DNA of 14,329 bases. It comes from CAG-877 sp963660495. Lineage in GTDB: Bacteria; Bacillota_I; Bacilli_A; RF39; UBA660. A program made the translations under genes and the position numbers. The notes under the pieces were generated by a model, which searched no databases, had not been told where the DNA came from, and saw only the letters and a list, made by a program, of their open reading frames with translations. Below are positions 7,172 through 14,250 of this stretch, in pieces. Each line of letters begins with the position of its first letter. Positions within the stretch are counted from its first letter, which is position 1. The stretch spans positions 1 to 14,329 of the forward strand of contig CAVKYO010000014.1 in the NCBI GenBank assembly GCA_963660495.1, given 5' to 3'.

Positions 7172-7230
7172 TAAATTAATAAAATAAAATATTATATTTC
7201 ATAAACTTTTTACTTTTATTTGAGGTGTCT

Positions 7231-8142
7231 ATGAAAAAATTCATTTTAAAAAATTGGTTAGTAATAATTATTTTATTTATTATGCTAGTAGCTATTAGCG
7301 TTTGTGCAATTGACGAATTAAAGGTTATTAATTCTAATTATGAGTATGTAAGTCAAAAAATTATTGAATGTAAACAAAATTTAGAAAAACGTGAAAATAA
7401 TGCTAGTTATAATACTTTTTGCCAGCAATTAGTTGATAATCAAAATATTAAGGTTGACTTTTATACGGCTTTTACTGATGTATTAGTATGGAAATTACAT
7501 TTTTTAAATCCCATTGCATTTTTGATAATAGTTATTCCATTGCTATATAATATTTGCAATAAGTTTAAATATAAGTTTATAATTAATTCGCTTACTAGGC
7601 AAAGTTATTGTTCTTATGTTAAGTCAATGTTGAAAGAAGCTTATAAGTATATTTGGTCTTTGGTGTTGATTATTGGTACTTTAATTTTCATTTTGGCTAT
7701 AAATACTACATTTGATGCTACATATGCAATTAATAATTCTACTGTTGTTTGGAATGCTCAGCTTATTAAAAGACCTGTTTTATTTATTTTTTTATATTTA
7801 CTTAATATACTTATGTATTCTTTTACATTTGCTAATATAGGATTAATTGTTGCTAAAAAGCACCATCGATTTATATCATGTGTTATTTTATCTTATTTAG
7901 TTTATTTGGGTACTGAATTATTTTTGGAAATTGGTGTTACTATGATTATTTCTAATATTTTGCTTAAGAGTGATTTTGGAATAATTTTTAATATTATGAA
8001 TTTATTTATGTTTAATGATGTATTTGGTGCTGGTACCTTGTTGTTGTTTAGCTTTATAGTTATGATGATTTCGTTTATTCTTTTATATTTTGTTTATAAA
8101 AACAAGGAAAAACTTGTTATTAGCTGCGAAAAAAATAATTAA
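7231..8142 (+). CDS. ABC transporter membrane protein (ABC-2-like permease), 303 aa
   Basis: An integral membrane protein with about six hydrophobic segments: one near residues 9-27, a polar stretch of roughly 60 residues, then segments near 92-110, 141-158, 181-208, 215-240 and 262-290. This topology, with a hydrophilic loop after the first helix, is common in ABC-2-type permeases. The ATG at 7231 has GAGG at 7222-7225; the GTG at 7225 overlaps that site and is unlikely. It is followed 10 nt later by the ABC ATPase gene, so it should be a permease half of that transporter. Substrate is unknown; the ATPase type suggests export or self-protection against a peptide. Family assignment rests on topology and context only. 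Confidence 0.8.
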   Translation: MKKFILKNWLVIIILFIMLVAISVCAIDELKVINSNYEYVSQKIIECKQNLEKRENNASYNTFCQQLVDNQNIKVDFYTAFTDVLVWKLHFLNPIAFLIIVIPLLYNICNKFKYKFIINSLTRQSYCSYVKSMLKEAYKYIWSLVLIIGTLIFILAINTTFDATYAINNSTVVWNAQLIKRPVLFIFLYLLNILMYSFTFANIGLIVAKKHHRFISCVILSYLVYLGTELFLEIGVTMIISNILLKSDFGIIFNIMNLFMFNDVFGAGTLLLFSFIVMMISFILLYFVYKNKEKLVISCEKNN

Positions 8143-8152
8143 GGAGATAGGT

Positions 8153-8791
8153 ATGAAAATTGAGATAGTAAATTTGAAAAAGGAGTTTAAAAGTAATACA
8201 GTTTTTGAAAATGTTAATTTAAATTTCAATTCTGGAAAAATATACGGATTATATGGTCGAAATGGTTCTGGTAAAAGTGTTTTTTTTAAAATACTATGTG
8301 GTTTATATAAACCTACTGAAGGGTATGTTTTATTTGATGGGAAGAATTATAATAAAAATAATATGTATGTGCCTAATTTAAGGGCTCTAATTGAAAAACC
8401 TTCTTTTTTTCCAGAACTTTCTGGTTATGAAAACTTGATATTGTTGGCTAGAATTCAAAATAAAGTAGGTAGAGTTGAAATCGAAAATGCTTTAAAAAAA
8501 GTAAATTTATATGATGAAAAGGATAAAAAATTTTCTGAGTATTCTCTTGGAATGAAGCAAAAATTAGGAATTGCTCAGGTTATTATGGAAAACCCTGATA
8601 TATTTATTTTAGACGAACCATTTAATGGTATTGAAGAAGATAGCGTAAATAAAATAATGAAAATTTTAGTTGAAGAAAAAAAGAAAGGCAAATTAATAAT
8701 ACTATCTACGCACGTTAAGGATGATTTAAATAAGATCTCTGATATAATATATAAATTTGATGATGGTAAAATAATTTATGAAAAAAAATAA
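8153..8791 (+). CDS. ABC transporter ATP-binding protein (BcrA/NatA/LanF-like)
   Basis: A 212-aa cytosolic ATPase subunit. Walker A is GRNGSGKS at residues 35-42; the signature is degenerate, SLGMKQ at 131-136 in place of LSGGQ; Walker B is 'FILDEP' with Asp154 and Glu155; and the switch histidine is His187 in 'STHVKDD'. The segment 'ALIEKPSFFPELSGYENL' is typical of ATPases of the bacitracin/lantibiotic-immunity and NatA group. The start is ATG 8153, with AAGGAG at 8141-8146. The longer in-frame start at 8090 would overlap the upstream permease gene. It overlaps the next gene by 14 nt. It lies among three membrane-protein genes, as in LanFEG-type immunity transporters, but no bacteriocin biosynthesis gene is seen here. 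Confidence 0.92.
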   Translation: MKIEIVNLKKEFKSNTVFENVNLNFNSGKIYGLYGRNGSGKSVFFKILCGLYKPTEGYVLFDGKNYNKNNMYVPNLRALIEKPSFFPELSGYENLILLARIQNKVGRVEIENALKKVNLYDEKDKKFSEYSLGMKQKLGIAQVIMENPDIFILDEPFNGIEEDSVNKIMKILVEEKKKGKLIILSTHVKDDLNKISDIIYKFDDGKIIYEKK

Positions 8792-9413
8792 TTATATATA
8801 TTTTAAAAGTACATTTTACTTTTCAATTTATATTCTGATTTTGGCTGGATTAATACCTTTATTTTCTTACCATACTCAAAATGATATATTTTATAAATTC
8901 TTTATTGTAGTTTCAAATAGATGGTTTGTAATTTCTTGTTTATTGGTAACTTCAGTAATGACTATTAAATTTCAGAATTTATCCTGTAATTATTTATATT
9001 ATTTGAGGTTTCCAAGCCTGCGTTCAGTAAAAAAAAGAACAATTACTTATGTTTTATATTATAATGCAAAAATAATTACACTTGCTTTACTTTTTTTGTT
9101 TTTTTCTGCTTTCTTAGTTGCTAGATTTAATACTTTGTATAGTTTATCTAATGTTGTTTGTGTTTTATGTAATGTAATTTATTTGGTATTGCTTGTTGAT
9201 TTTTCTTCTGTTTTTATATTGGCAATGATGGAATATTGCAATAAAATTCTATGCATTACTTTGTATGCTGTGTTATCTTTTGTTTTGATTTTTAAAGTTG
9301 ATTTTTTGTTTGGATTGATTATTGATGATTTGTTATTTGTTTATGTTTTAAAATGTTTTGCACTGATATTGGCTATTATTTTATTTAATAAGTTATATAC
9401 GAAAGGAAATTGA
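8778..9413 (+). CDS. ABC transporter membrane protein, 211 aa
   Basis: A strongly hydrophobic protein with about six predicted helices, for example near residues 12-30, 48-64, 98-115, 124-150, 155-178 and 185-205. It starts at ATG 8778, 14 nt inside the ATPase gene, with no good ribosome binding site, so translation is probably coupled. It ends with the only TGA stop among the complete genes. By hand count, leucine TTG and TTA are about equal here (14 and 15), while TTA dominates in the first operon of the window, which suits a different origin for this cassette. No specific family is recognised; context makes it a permease subunit. Confidence 0.75.
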   Translation: MKKNNYIYFKSTFYFSIYILILAGLIPLFSYHTQNDIFYKFFIVVSNRWFVISCLLVTSVMTIKFQNLSCNYLYYLRFPSLRSVKKRTITYVLYYNAKIITLALLFLFFSAFLVARFNTLYSLSNVVCVLCNVIYLVLLVDFSSVFILAMMEYCNKILCITLYAVLSFVLIFKVDFLFGLIIDDLLFVYVLKCFALILAIILFNKLYTKGN

Positions 9414-9416
9414 TAA

Positions 9417-9932
9417 ATGAAATATCATTTTATGTGTTTGATTGAATTGTTTAAGACAAAATTTTATAAACTTTTTATTATATTTATATTAATTTATTTA
9501 ATGCTCTTGTTAACTGCATTTTTATCTAATTATGAAATGAATTTGTCACTATTTAATTCTCTGGTAGGTACGTCATTTAATACTTCATTTGGTGGGATTT
9601 TATGGATGCTATATCAAGTTGGGTTTCATGTATATATATTCTTTTCTGCTTTTAATTACGAAAAAGATAATTCTTTTGAGTTTTTAATTTTACGAAAGTC
9701 TTATAGCTCTTTTATGAGGACAAAAATTATTGTTACTGCAATTTTTGCAATTTTGTTTCGTGTCTTCTTTTTCTTTATTACTTTTTTGTTTTTTAAAACA
9801 CATATTGAATTTCCAATTGTTTCATTTTTTTTGAATCTTTTATTATATTTTGCGGTGCCGATGTTAATTACTCTATTTTTATGCTTTTTTAATCTAAGAG
9901 ATTATAAAAAATATTTATTAATTAAAGACTAG
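9417..9932 (+). CDS. ABC transporter membrane protein, 171 aa, possibly C-terminally truncated
   Basis: A hydrophobic protein with about four predicted helices, roughly residues 17-38, 55-80, 104-123 and 130-160. ATG 9417 is 3 nt after the previous stop, with AAAGGAAA upstream. The last codons (AAA-GAC-TAG) fall in the direct repeat, so its stop codon is supplied by the duplicated terminator arm. The original C-terminus may therefore have been cut off when the right junction formed. It is shorter than many ABC-2 permeases. It is the last gene of the cassette and probably acts with the two other membrane proteins and the ATPase. Confidence 0.7.
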   Translation: MKYHFMCLIELFKTKFYKLFIIFILIYLMLLLTAFLSNYEMNLSLFNSLVGTSFNTSFGGILWMLYQVGFHVYIFFSAFNYEKDNSFEFLILRKSYSSFMRTKIIVTAIFAILFRVFFFFITFLFFKTHIEFPIVSFFLNLLLYFAVPMLITLFLCFFNLRDYKKYLLIKD

Positions 9933-9953
9933 TAAATACTGGTCTTTTGTTTT
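9926..9953 (+). terminator. terminator of the ABC cassette (copy of the RNase J-gene terminator)
   Basis: AGACTAGTA (9926-9934) pairs with TACTGGTCT (9937-9945) with one G.U wobble, a very short loop and a TTTTGTTTT tail. It includes the stop codon of the last permease gene. Confidence 0.75.
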
Positions 9954-9996
9954 ATACTTTTATTATGAAGAATAGTTTAAGAAAAAAGTATTTGTT
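9928..9996 (+). repeat. right copy of ~70-bp direct repeat flanking the ABC cassette
   Basis: Matches 6886-6954 at 68 of 69 positions. Here the repeat continues into the intact cyclo-ligase gene. The pair brackets about 3 kb (6955-9927). Confidence 0.95.
9953..9958 (+). promoter_or_regulatory. -10 element suggesting a leaderless cyclo-ligase transcript
   Basis: TATACT ends 6 nt before the ATG at 9965, so transcription would start at or next to the initiation codon. There is no Shine-Dalgarno sequence in the preceding 20 nt and no clear -35. The same element lies in the left repeat at 6911-6916. Confidence 0.4.
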
Positions 9997-10489
9997 ATTA
10001 CGAAAAGATATTTTTGGTAGAGAAGAAAAGGATAATATTATTTTTGATAGAGTTATTAGTAATGATAGGGTTATTTTAGCTGATACTATTTTAATTTATG
10101 TATCTTTAGATGATGAGGTTGATACGAGGAGACTAATTAACTATTTTTTGGAGTCTGGTAAGAAAGTTGCGGTTTGTAAAGTACTTGGTAAGGAAATGAA
10201 ATTTTATTATATAAATAGTTTTGATGATTTGGCTTTAGGATATAAAAATATATTGGAGCCTAAGGAGTACTGTATTGAGGTTTTTGACTTTAGTAGCTCT
10301 ATTTCTATTACTCCGGGTATTTGTTTTAATAAAGCAGGGTATCGGATAGGATATGGTGGCGGATATTATGATAGGTTTTATGATAAAGTTAGTCTTTATA
10401 AGATTGGACTTTGTTATAAAGAGTTTTTAATAGATGATGAGTTTAATGATATTTATGATGTTGCGGTAGATGAAATAATTACAGATTAG
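9965..10489 (+). CDS. fthC: 5-formyltetrahydrofolate cyclo-ligase
   Basis: A 174-aa cytosolic enzyme that converts 5-formyltetrahydrofolate and ATP to 5,10-methenyltetrahydrofolate, returning folate to one-carbon metabolism. The N-terminus 'SLRKKYLLLRKD' is typical of the family. The catalytic and nucleotide-binding region 'ITPGICFNKAGYRIGYGGG', followed by 'YYDRF' (about residues 117-142), is diagnostic. The start is ATG 9965, because the upstream in-frame TTG at 9947 lies in the terminator tail and -10. It has no ribosome binding site and may be leaderless. Its first 11 codons lie in the direct repeat, so the gene either was rebuilt by the cassette insertion or donated the duplicated sequence. 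It is otherwise intact and of normal length. Confidence 0.93.
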   Translation: MKNSLRKKYLLLRKDIFGREEKDNIIFDRVISNDRVILADTILIYVSLDDEVDTRRLINYFLESGKKVAVCKVLGKEMKFYYINSFDDLALGYKNILEPKEYCIEVFDFSSSISITPGICFNKAGYRIGYGGGYYDRFYDKVSLYKIGLCYKEFLIDDEFNDIYDVAVDEIITD

Positions 10490-10491
10490 AC

Positions 10492-10520
10492 TTTAAAATA
10501 AAAAATTTTAGTGTTATAAT
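10492..10520 (+). promoter_or_regulatory. promoter of tRNA-Arg
   Basis: TATAAT (10515-10520) with an extended TGn element (10512-10514), and a weak -35-like TTTAAA (10492-10497) 17 bp upstream. The predicted start is about 9 nt before the tRNA. Confidence 0.6.
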
Positions 10521-10535
10521 TTTTTTAGTTATTTT

Positions 10536-10612
10536 GTCTTCGTAGCTCAGTTGGATAGAGCAATCGCCTCCTAAGCGATAGGTCGACAGTTCAAATCTGT
10601 CCGAGGACACCA
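10536..10612 (+). tRNA. tRNA-Arg (anticodon CCT)
   Basis: A 77-nt cloverleaf with encoded CCA. The acceptor stem GTCTTCG pairs with CGAGGAC with one T.G wobble. The anticodon stem ATCGC/GCGAT flanks loop CTCCTAA with CCT at 10570-10572. The T arm is GACAG-TTCAAAT-CTGTC. It reads AGG codons, in line with the AGA/AGG arginine usage of these genes. Confidence 0.96.
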
Positions 10613-10649
10613 GTATTGATTAAGTCTCATAAATTGTGAGTGAAATAAT

Positions 10650-10688
10650 AAACTAGTTGGGAATGCTCTAACTAGTTTTTCATTTTTT
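10650..10688 (+). terminator. terminator after tRNA-Arg
   Basis: A perfect 9-bp stem, AAACTAGTT (10650-10658) with AACTAGTTT (10670-10678), an 11-nt loop, and a TTCATTTTTT tail. From here to the promoter at 10775 I see no gene, only a TATAAT-like hexamer at 10699-10704 without a partner. Confidence 0.8.
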
Positions 10689-10774
10689 AGATTTTTAATA
10701 TAATGATTAATGATTTTTCTATTTTACTTGGTAAAATGGATGGTTATTAGTGTAATTTATACAGAAGTTAGTGT

Positions 10775-10803
10775 TTGACTTTAGGTATTGGCAATGCTAT
10801 TAT
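10775..10803 (+). promoter_or_regulatory. promoter of the unknown gene-ybaK operon
   Basis: TTGACT (10775-10780), a 17-bp spacer and TATTAT (10798-10803) with an extended TGC element (10795-10797). The ATG at 10845 follows a leader of about 35 nt with AAGGTGG at 10831-10837. Confidence 0.75.
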
Positions 10804-10844
10804 GGTTGTAGTGAAAAAAATTATTTAAGTAAGGTGGGTTATAA

Positions 10845-11681
10845 ATGACAAAAAATATGTTTGATCCTTTTTTTGAATATTTAGATTTATGTAGTATGGA
10901 ATTAAAAGATACATTTAAGAGTAGAAATAATATTTTAGATGCAAGAATAGAAGATGTATACTTAGATATTTTATTAGATTTAGATGATATTTATAGAATT
11001 GATGTTTCTTTTGATATTGTTAAAAGAATGTTTATTTTACAAAATTTAGTTACTGAAAGATTTTGTAATGGTAGAGGTTTTCTGCCAACGGAAGAGATGA
11101 TTAAATTACTTTCTCATGAATTAAGAGTAAAAGTAATAGAATCTGATGAAAGACCTAAGTTAGCTTTAGAAACTGATGGTAATATAAAAAGTATTACTAT
11201 GATGCTTGGAGATGAAGCTGTTATAGGTATTGAGACATTTGATGAAGATAGGTTTACAAATGGTCTTATGGTTAGTTGTAACAAAGTTAGAAATGCACGA
11301 TCAGTTACTTCAACTAGAGTTATTTCTCCTAATTATATCTTTGGTGATAATGGTGTCTATATTAATGCTGGTGATGAAAGTTTTTTAGATACATTTAAAA
11401 GAACTGATACTCTTGAATTTGATTCAACATTAGGACTTTATTATTGGTATATTGATTATTCTAAACCTGAAGAAAGAATTTTGGTTGATAGAGTTCATGG
11501 ATTAAAAGATATTATTACTGATAATGGAGAAGTTAAACTGGGTTCTTTTTATGTACCAATGCTTAATGGTGTAATACTTGGTGCTTTGAAACATAGTGAT
11601 GAACAGATACTTAATTTTATAAATAAGCCTAGTACTAATGATGAAAATTCTGGTAAAGTATATCAAAAAGTTAATGAATAG
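10845..11681 (+). CDS. hypothetical soluble protein, 278 aa
   Basis: I do not recognise this protein. It is acidic, has no signal peptide or membrane segment, and is probably cytosolic. The N-terminal 100 residues look helical ('IEDVYLDILLDLDDIYRID', then 'FDIVKRMFILQNLVTERF'). From about 115 onward it looks like mixed beta structure, with 'GLYYWYIDYS' near 207 and 'GSFYVPMLNGVILGAL' near 236. The C-terminus is polar and probably disordered. ATG 10845 has AAGGTGG 7 nt upstream and a well-formed promoter. It is 30 nt before a tRNA-editing deacylase gene, so the two are probably co-transcribed, which is the only functional hint. Confidence 0.75.
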   Translation: MTKNMFDPFFEYLDLCSMELKDTFKSRNNILDARIEDVYLDILLDLDDIYRIDVSFDIVKRMFILQNLVTERFCNGRGFLPTEEMIKLLSHELRVKVIESDERPKLALETDGNIKSITMMLGDEAVIGIETFDEDRFTNGLMVSCNKVRNARSVTSTRVISPNYIFGDNGVYINAGDESFLDTFKRTDTLEFDSTLGLYYWYIDYSKPEERILVDRVHGLKDIITDNGEVKLGSFYVPMLNGVILGALKHSDEQILNFINKPSTNDENSGKVYQKVNE

Positions 11682-11711
11682 AGTATTTTAATTATTTTGG
11701 AGGTTTAAGTT

Positions 11712-12176
11712 ATGGCATTAGATAGAGCTAAAAAACATTTAAAAAAGTTTGGATTTGAAGATAGAATTATAATTTTTGATGAGTCAACAGCTTCGGTAAA
11801 AGAAGCTGCACATGCTCTTGGTTGTACTGAAGGACATGTTGCGAAAACATTATCTTTTCTAGTTGATGATAAACCTATTTTAATAGTTACAGCAGGAGAT
11901 ATGAAAATTGATAATGCTAAATATAGACATTATTTTAAGAAAAAGGCTAAAATGATTCCGTATGATGATGTTTTAAATATTATAGGACATGATGTTGGTG
12001 GAGTTTGTCCTTTTGGAATTAATGATGGAGTAGATGTTTATTTAGATGAATCATTAAAAAAATATGATGTAGTTTATCCTGCAGCTGGTACTGGAAATAG
12101 TGCAGTATCTTTAAATATTTTAGAACTTGAAAAATGTAGTTGTAGTTTAGAATGGATAGATGTTTGTAAAGAGTAG
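11712..12176 (+). CDS. YbaK/EbsC-type aminoacyl-tRNA deacylase
   Basis: A 154-aa protein of the YbaK/ProX editing-domain superfamily, which hydrolyses mischarged tRNAs such as Cys-tRNA(Pro) in trans. The conserved lysine is Lys45 in 'HVAKTLSF'. The binding loop 'GGVCPFGI' is at 96-103. The beta strands 'PILIVTAGD' and the C-terminal 'GTGNSAVSLNILEL' fit the fold. The C-terminal third contains extra cysteines ('EKCSCS'). ATG 11712 has GGAGG 8 nt upstream. It is the second gene of an operon with the unknown 278-aa protein and ends at a terminator that overlaps its stop. The exact tRNA specificity cannot be told from sequence alone. Confidence 0.9.
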   Translation: MALDRAKKHLKKFGFEDRIIIFDESTASVKEAAHALGCTEGHVAKTLSFLVDDKPILIVTAGDMKIDNAKYRHYFKKKAKMIPYDDVLNIIGHDVGGVCPFGINDGVDVYLDESLKKYDVVYPAAGTGNSAVSLNILELEKCSCSLEWIDVCKE

Positions 12177-12195
12177 TTTTTACTACTTTTTTTCT
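12169..12195 (+). terminator. terminator of the ybaK-type gene
   Basis: AGTAGT (12172-12177) pairs with ACTACT (12182-12187) around a 4-nt loop, extended by an A-rich left and T-rich right flank (12169-12190). The stop codon at 12174-12176 lies in the stem. Confidence 0.75.
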
Positions 12196-12222
12196 TGATT
12201 ATTTTTAATTGATAAGATATTA

Positions 12223-12228
12223 TATAAT
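12223..12228 (+). promoter_or_regulatory. -10 element for the ClpX-like gene
   Basis: A perfect TATAAT 24 nt before the ATG at 12252, with no -35 or TGn element at a good distance. The leader would be about 17 nt and contain the full AAGGAGG ribosome binding site (12237-12243). Confidence 0.4.
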
Positions 12229-12251
12229 ACATCTTGAAGGAGGTATACTTT

Positions 12252-13886
12252 ATGCTTGATGGTGTAGTTGCTAATATTATGAAATGTATTCCTGTTAATA
12301 ATTATTGTTCAATTTATGTACCAGAACGAACTATTACTGGTAGTTTTGATGATGAAAATAAAACTTTTATTGATACAGCAGGAAATTCTTATTTTGATAT
12401 TAAAACTTCATTTTCTATATCTGGTGATGCTGGATATGCATATGATAATTTAACGGAACTTAGATGTTTAAGTGAGGACTTTTATGCACCTGATTTTACA
12501 TTTTTTGATACATATGATGCTTATTCTGATGAAAGTAAAAACTATGTAGTTTTAGCACTTATAGATGATGAAAACTTAGAACGTGTTTCTACTATATATA
12601 TTGATACAAGACAGTTATTAGATACAGCTAGAGAATATGGAATGGATATTATTGATGATCAGTTTTTAATTCTTACTGCTTTGTGTCAAAAGTTCAAGTA
12701 TTGTGAAAATTTTGATGAGGTATTAGAAGATATTTGTAACGTTACTTTAGCGGGTGGTGTTTCTACTGAAAAATTGGAAAGGACTAAAAAAGTTATTAAT
12801 CATTATTTAAATAGATTAGGGGAAACTCTAATGATTATTAATGAAGAAATAGATTTTAATGAATCTTTGGAAAGTGAAGAGGATAACAGTAGTAGTGTTG
12901 ATGAGTCTTTAGAAGAATTTGATATAGAAAAAGTATATGACTATGTAAGAAAAAATGTTGTTGGTCAAGATGAGGCGGTTTATAGATTAGTTATAGAAAT
13001 AGCCAGAGCGTTTGATTCTGGAAGAGAAAAAGATGGTATTTTAATTACTGGTGAATCTGGTGTTGGTAAGACTCTTGCTTTAACTACTTTAGCAGAATGT
13101 TTAAATAGACCAATATTAATTGTTGATTCTACACAAATTACAATACCAGGTTATGCTGGTAAAAGTATAGAAGAATATTTATATGACTTGTATGTTAACT
13201 GCGGTGGTAATAAATCTTTAGCGGAAAAAGCAATAATATTTTTTGATGAAATTGATAAAAAAGGATCAGAAAAAAAGTCAGATGTTTTGGGACAAGGTGT
13301 ATTAAATGTTTTACTTAAGTTTTTAGATGGTACTACTTATGATGCTGCGGATTCTAAGTATAATCCTACTAATGTTGTTAAAATATCTACAAATGATATG
13401 TTAGTTATAGCGTCTGGTGCTTTTACTGATGTTTATGGTTCTAAAAATAGTAATGTAATTGGTTTTGGAAAAAGTAGTTTGAAAGAGGAAGAACCTAGTT
13501 TAGATGATTTTATTACTAAAGGTATGATGCCAAAAGAATTCATGGGTAGATTTCCAGTAGTAATTCATTTTAAATCATTGGATAAAGAAGACTTATTAAA
13601 TGTTTTAACTGTTTCTAATAAGTCTCCATTAAAAAGAGAAGAGAAGACTTTTGAAAATGCTGGTGCTAGGTTGAGAGTTACTTCTTCATATTTAGAGGCT
13701 GTTGCTTCTTTGGCTTTAAAATTAAAAACAGGAGCAAGAGGTTTAAAAAGAATTGTTTCAGATACTACTTGGCGTCCTTATGCAAAGATTAAGAGTGATG
13801 ATTCTTTTGGAGAAGTTGTATTGGACGCTAATACTGTTAGTGATAATAAAGTATATCAATTAGTAAAAAAAGATAAAAACGTTTAA
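12252..13886 (+). CDS. ClpX-like AAA+ ATPase with an unrecognised N-terminal region
   Basis: A 544-aa protein; the start is ATG 12252, 8 nt after AAGGAGG, whereas the in-frame TTG at 12234 precedes that site. The C-terminal half is a ClpX/HslU-type unfoldase: Walker A GESGVGKT (267-274), pore loop Y-A-G (301-303), Walker B 'FFDEID' with Asp332 and Glu333, an IGFG loop at 403-406 that in ClpX docks ClpP, 'GMMPKEFMGRFPVV' from 424 with arginine-finger-like Arg433, and sensor-2 'GARGLKR' with Arg496. The usual four-cysteine zinc domain is absent. In its place is a ~195-residue acidic region of unknown fold, then an acidic, serine-rich linker (about 196-222). It probably unfolds proteins for ClpP with its own substrate choice. 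A standard ClpX elsewhere would be expected. Confidence 0.88.
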   Translation: MLDGVVANIMKCIPVNNYCSIYVPERTITGSFDDENKTFIDTAGNSYFDIKTSFSISGDAGYAYDNLTELRCLSEDFYAPDFTFFDTYDAYSDESKNYVVLALIDDENLERVSTIYIDTRQLLDTAREYGMDIIDDQFLILTALCQKFKYCENFDEVLEDICNVTLAGGVSTEKLERTKKVINHYLNRLGETLMIINEEIDFNESLESEEDNSSSVDESLEEFDIEKVYDYVRKNVVGQDEAVYRLVIEIARAFDSGREKDGILITGESGVGKTLALTTLAECLNRPILIVDSTQITIPGYAGKSIEEYLYDLYVNCGGNKSLAEKAIIFFDEIDKKGSEKKSDVLGQGVLNVLLKFLDGTTYDAADSKYNPTNVVKISTNDMLVIASGAFTDVYGSKNSNVIGFGKSSLKEEEPSLDDFITKGMMPKEFMGRFPVVIHFKSLDKEDLLNVLTVSNKSPLKREEKTFENAGARLRVTSSYLEAVASLALKLKTGARGLKRIVSDTTWRPYAKIKSDDSFGEVVLDANTVSDNKVYQLVKKDKNV

Positions 13887-13907
13887 AATTTGTTTTTATC
13901 TTTTTTT
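13865..13907. terminator. bidirectional terminator inside two convergent gene ends
   Basis: A perfect 16-bp stem (13865-13880 with 13892-13907) and an 11-nt loop; each arm ends in seven A or T. It overlaps the last codons of the ClpX-like gene and of the minus-strand gene, whose stop codons share the loop. Confidence 0.85.
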
Positions 13908-14230
13908 CTTTCTTTGATTAATTTTTTTTCTTCTTGTTTTGTCATTGGATATGGTACTAATTCTTGATATGGTGTATATAAATATGATATTTTTGTAGGA
14001 TCTTTTATTTTGGAAAGACTTACTTGACTTGCTAGAATTTCTTCTGCTTGGCATTCATCCATAATTGGACATTTGTCTTTAAATCTTTTCATTGGTCCAA
14101 GAGTGTTTTTATAAAAAAGTTCATTCTTTTTTAGAACTGTTCTTTGCATAGCTATACAAATCATTCCATCTTGGATACTTAGTTTTTTTACGGTTAATTT
14201 TTTTATAGTTCCGGTATAATATTTACGCAT
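13883..14230 (-). CDS. hypothetical basic protein, 115 aa
   Basis: I do not recognise this protein. It is small, basic and without a signal peptide or membrane segment. The N-terminal half looks like beta strands ('YYTGTIKKLTVKKL', then 'MICIAMQRTVL'). A 'KCPIMDEC' pair of cysteines sits near residues 53-60. The C-terminus is a lysine-rich tail ending KKDKNKF, encoded by the terminator arm. It starts at ATG 14230-14228 with a GGTGAGG ribosome binding site (plus-strand 14235-14241) and an extended -10 promoter. Its stop overlaps that of the convergent ClpX-like gene. Nucleic-acid binding is conceivable from charge but not shown. Confidence 0.7.
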   Translation of the reverse strand: MRKYYTGTIKKLTVKKLSIQDGMICIAMQRTVLKKNELFYKNTLGPMKRFKDKCPIMDECQAEEILASQVSLSKIKDPTKISYLYTPYQELVPYPMTKQEEKKLIKERKKDKNKF

Positions 14231-14250
14231 ATTGCCTCACCTGGCTCCAT

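Noticed and set aside
8769..8791. Programmed slippage on the A-run at the ATPase/permease overlap
   Set aside because: The run of A could allow slippage, but a simple overlap with translational coupling explains the arrangement and ATPase-permease fusions of this type are not expected.
10613..10774. A riboswitch or second RNA gene after tRNA-Arg
   Set aside because: Apart from the terminator and a 6-bp TTTTAC/GTAAAA hairpin, I see no conserved structure.
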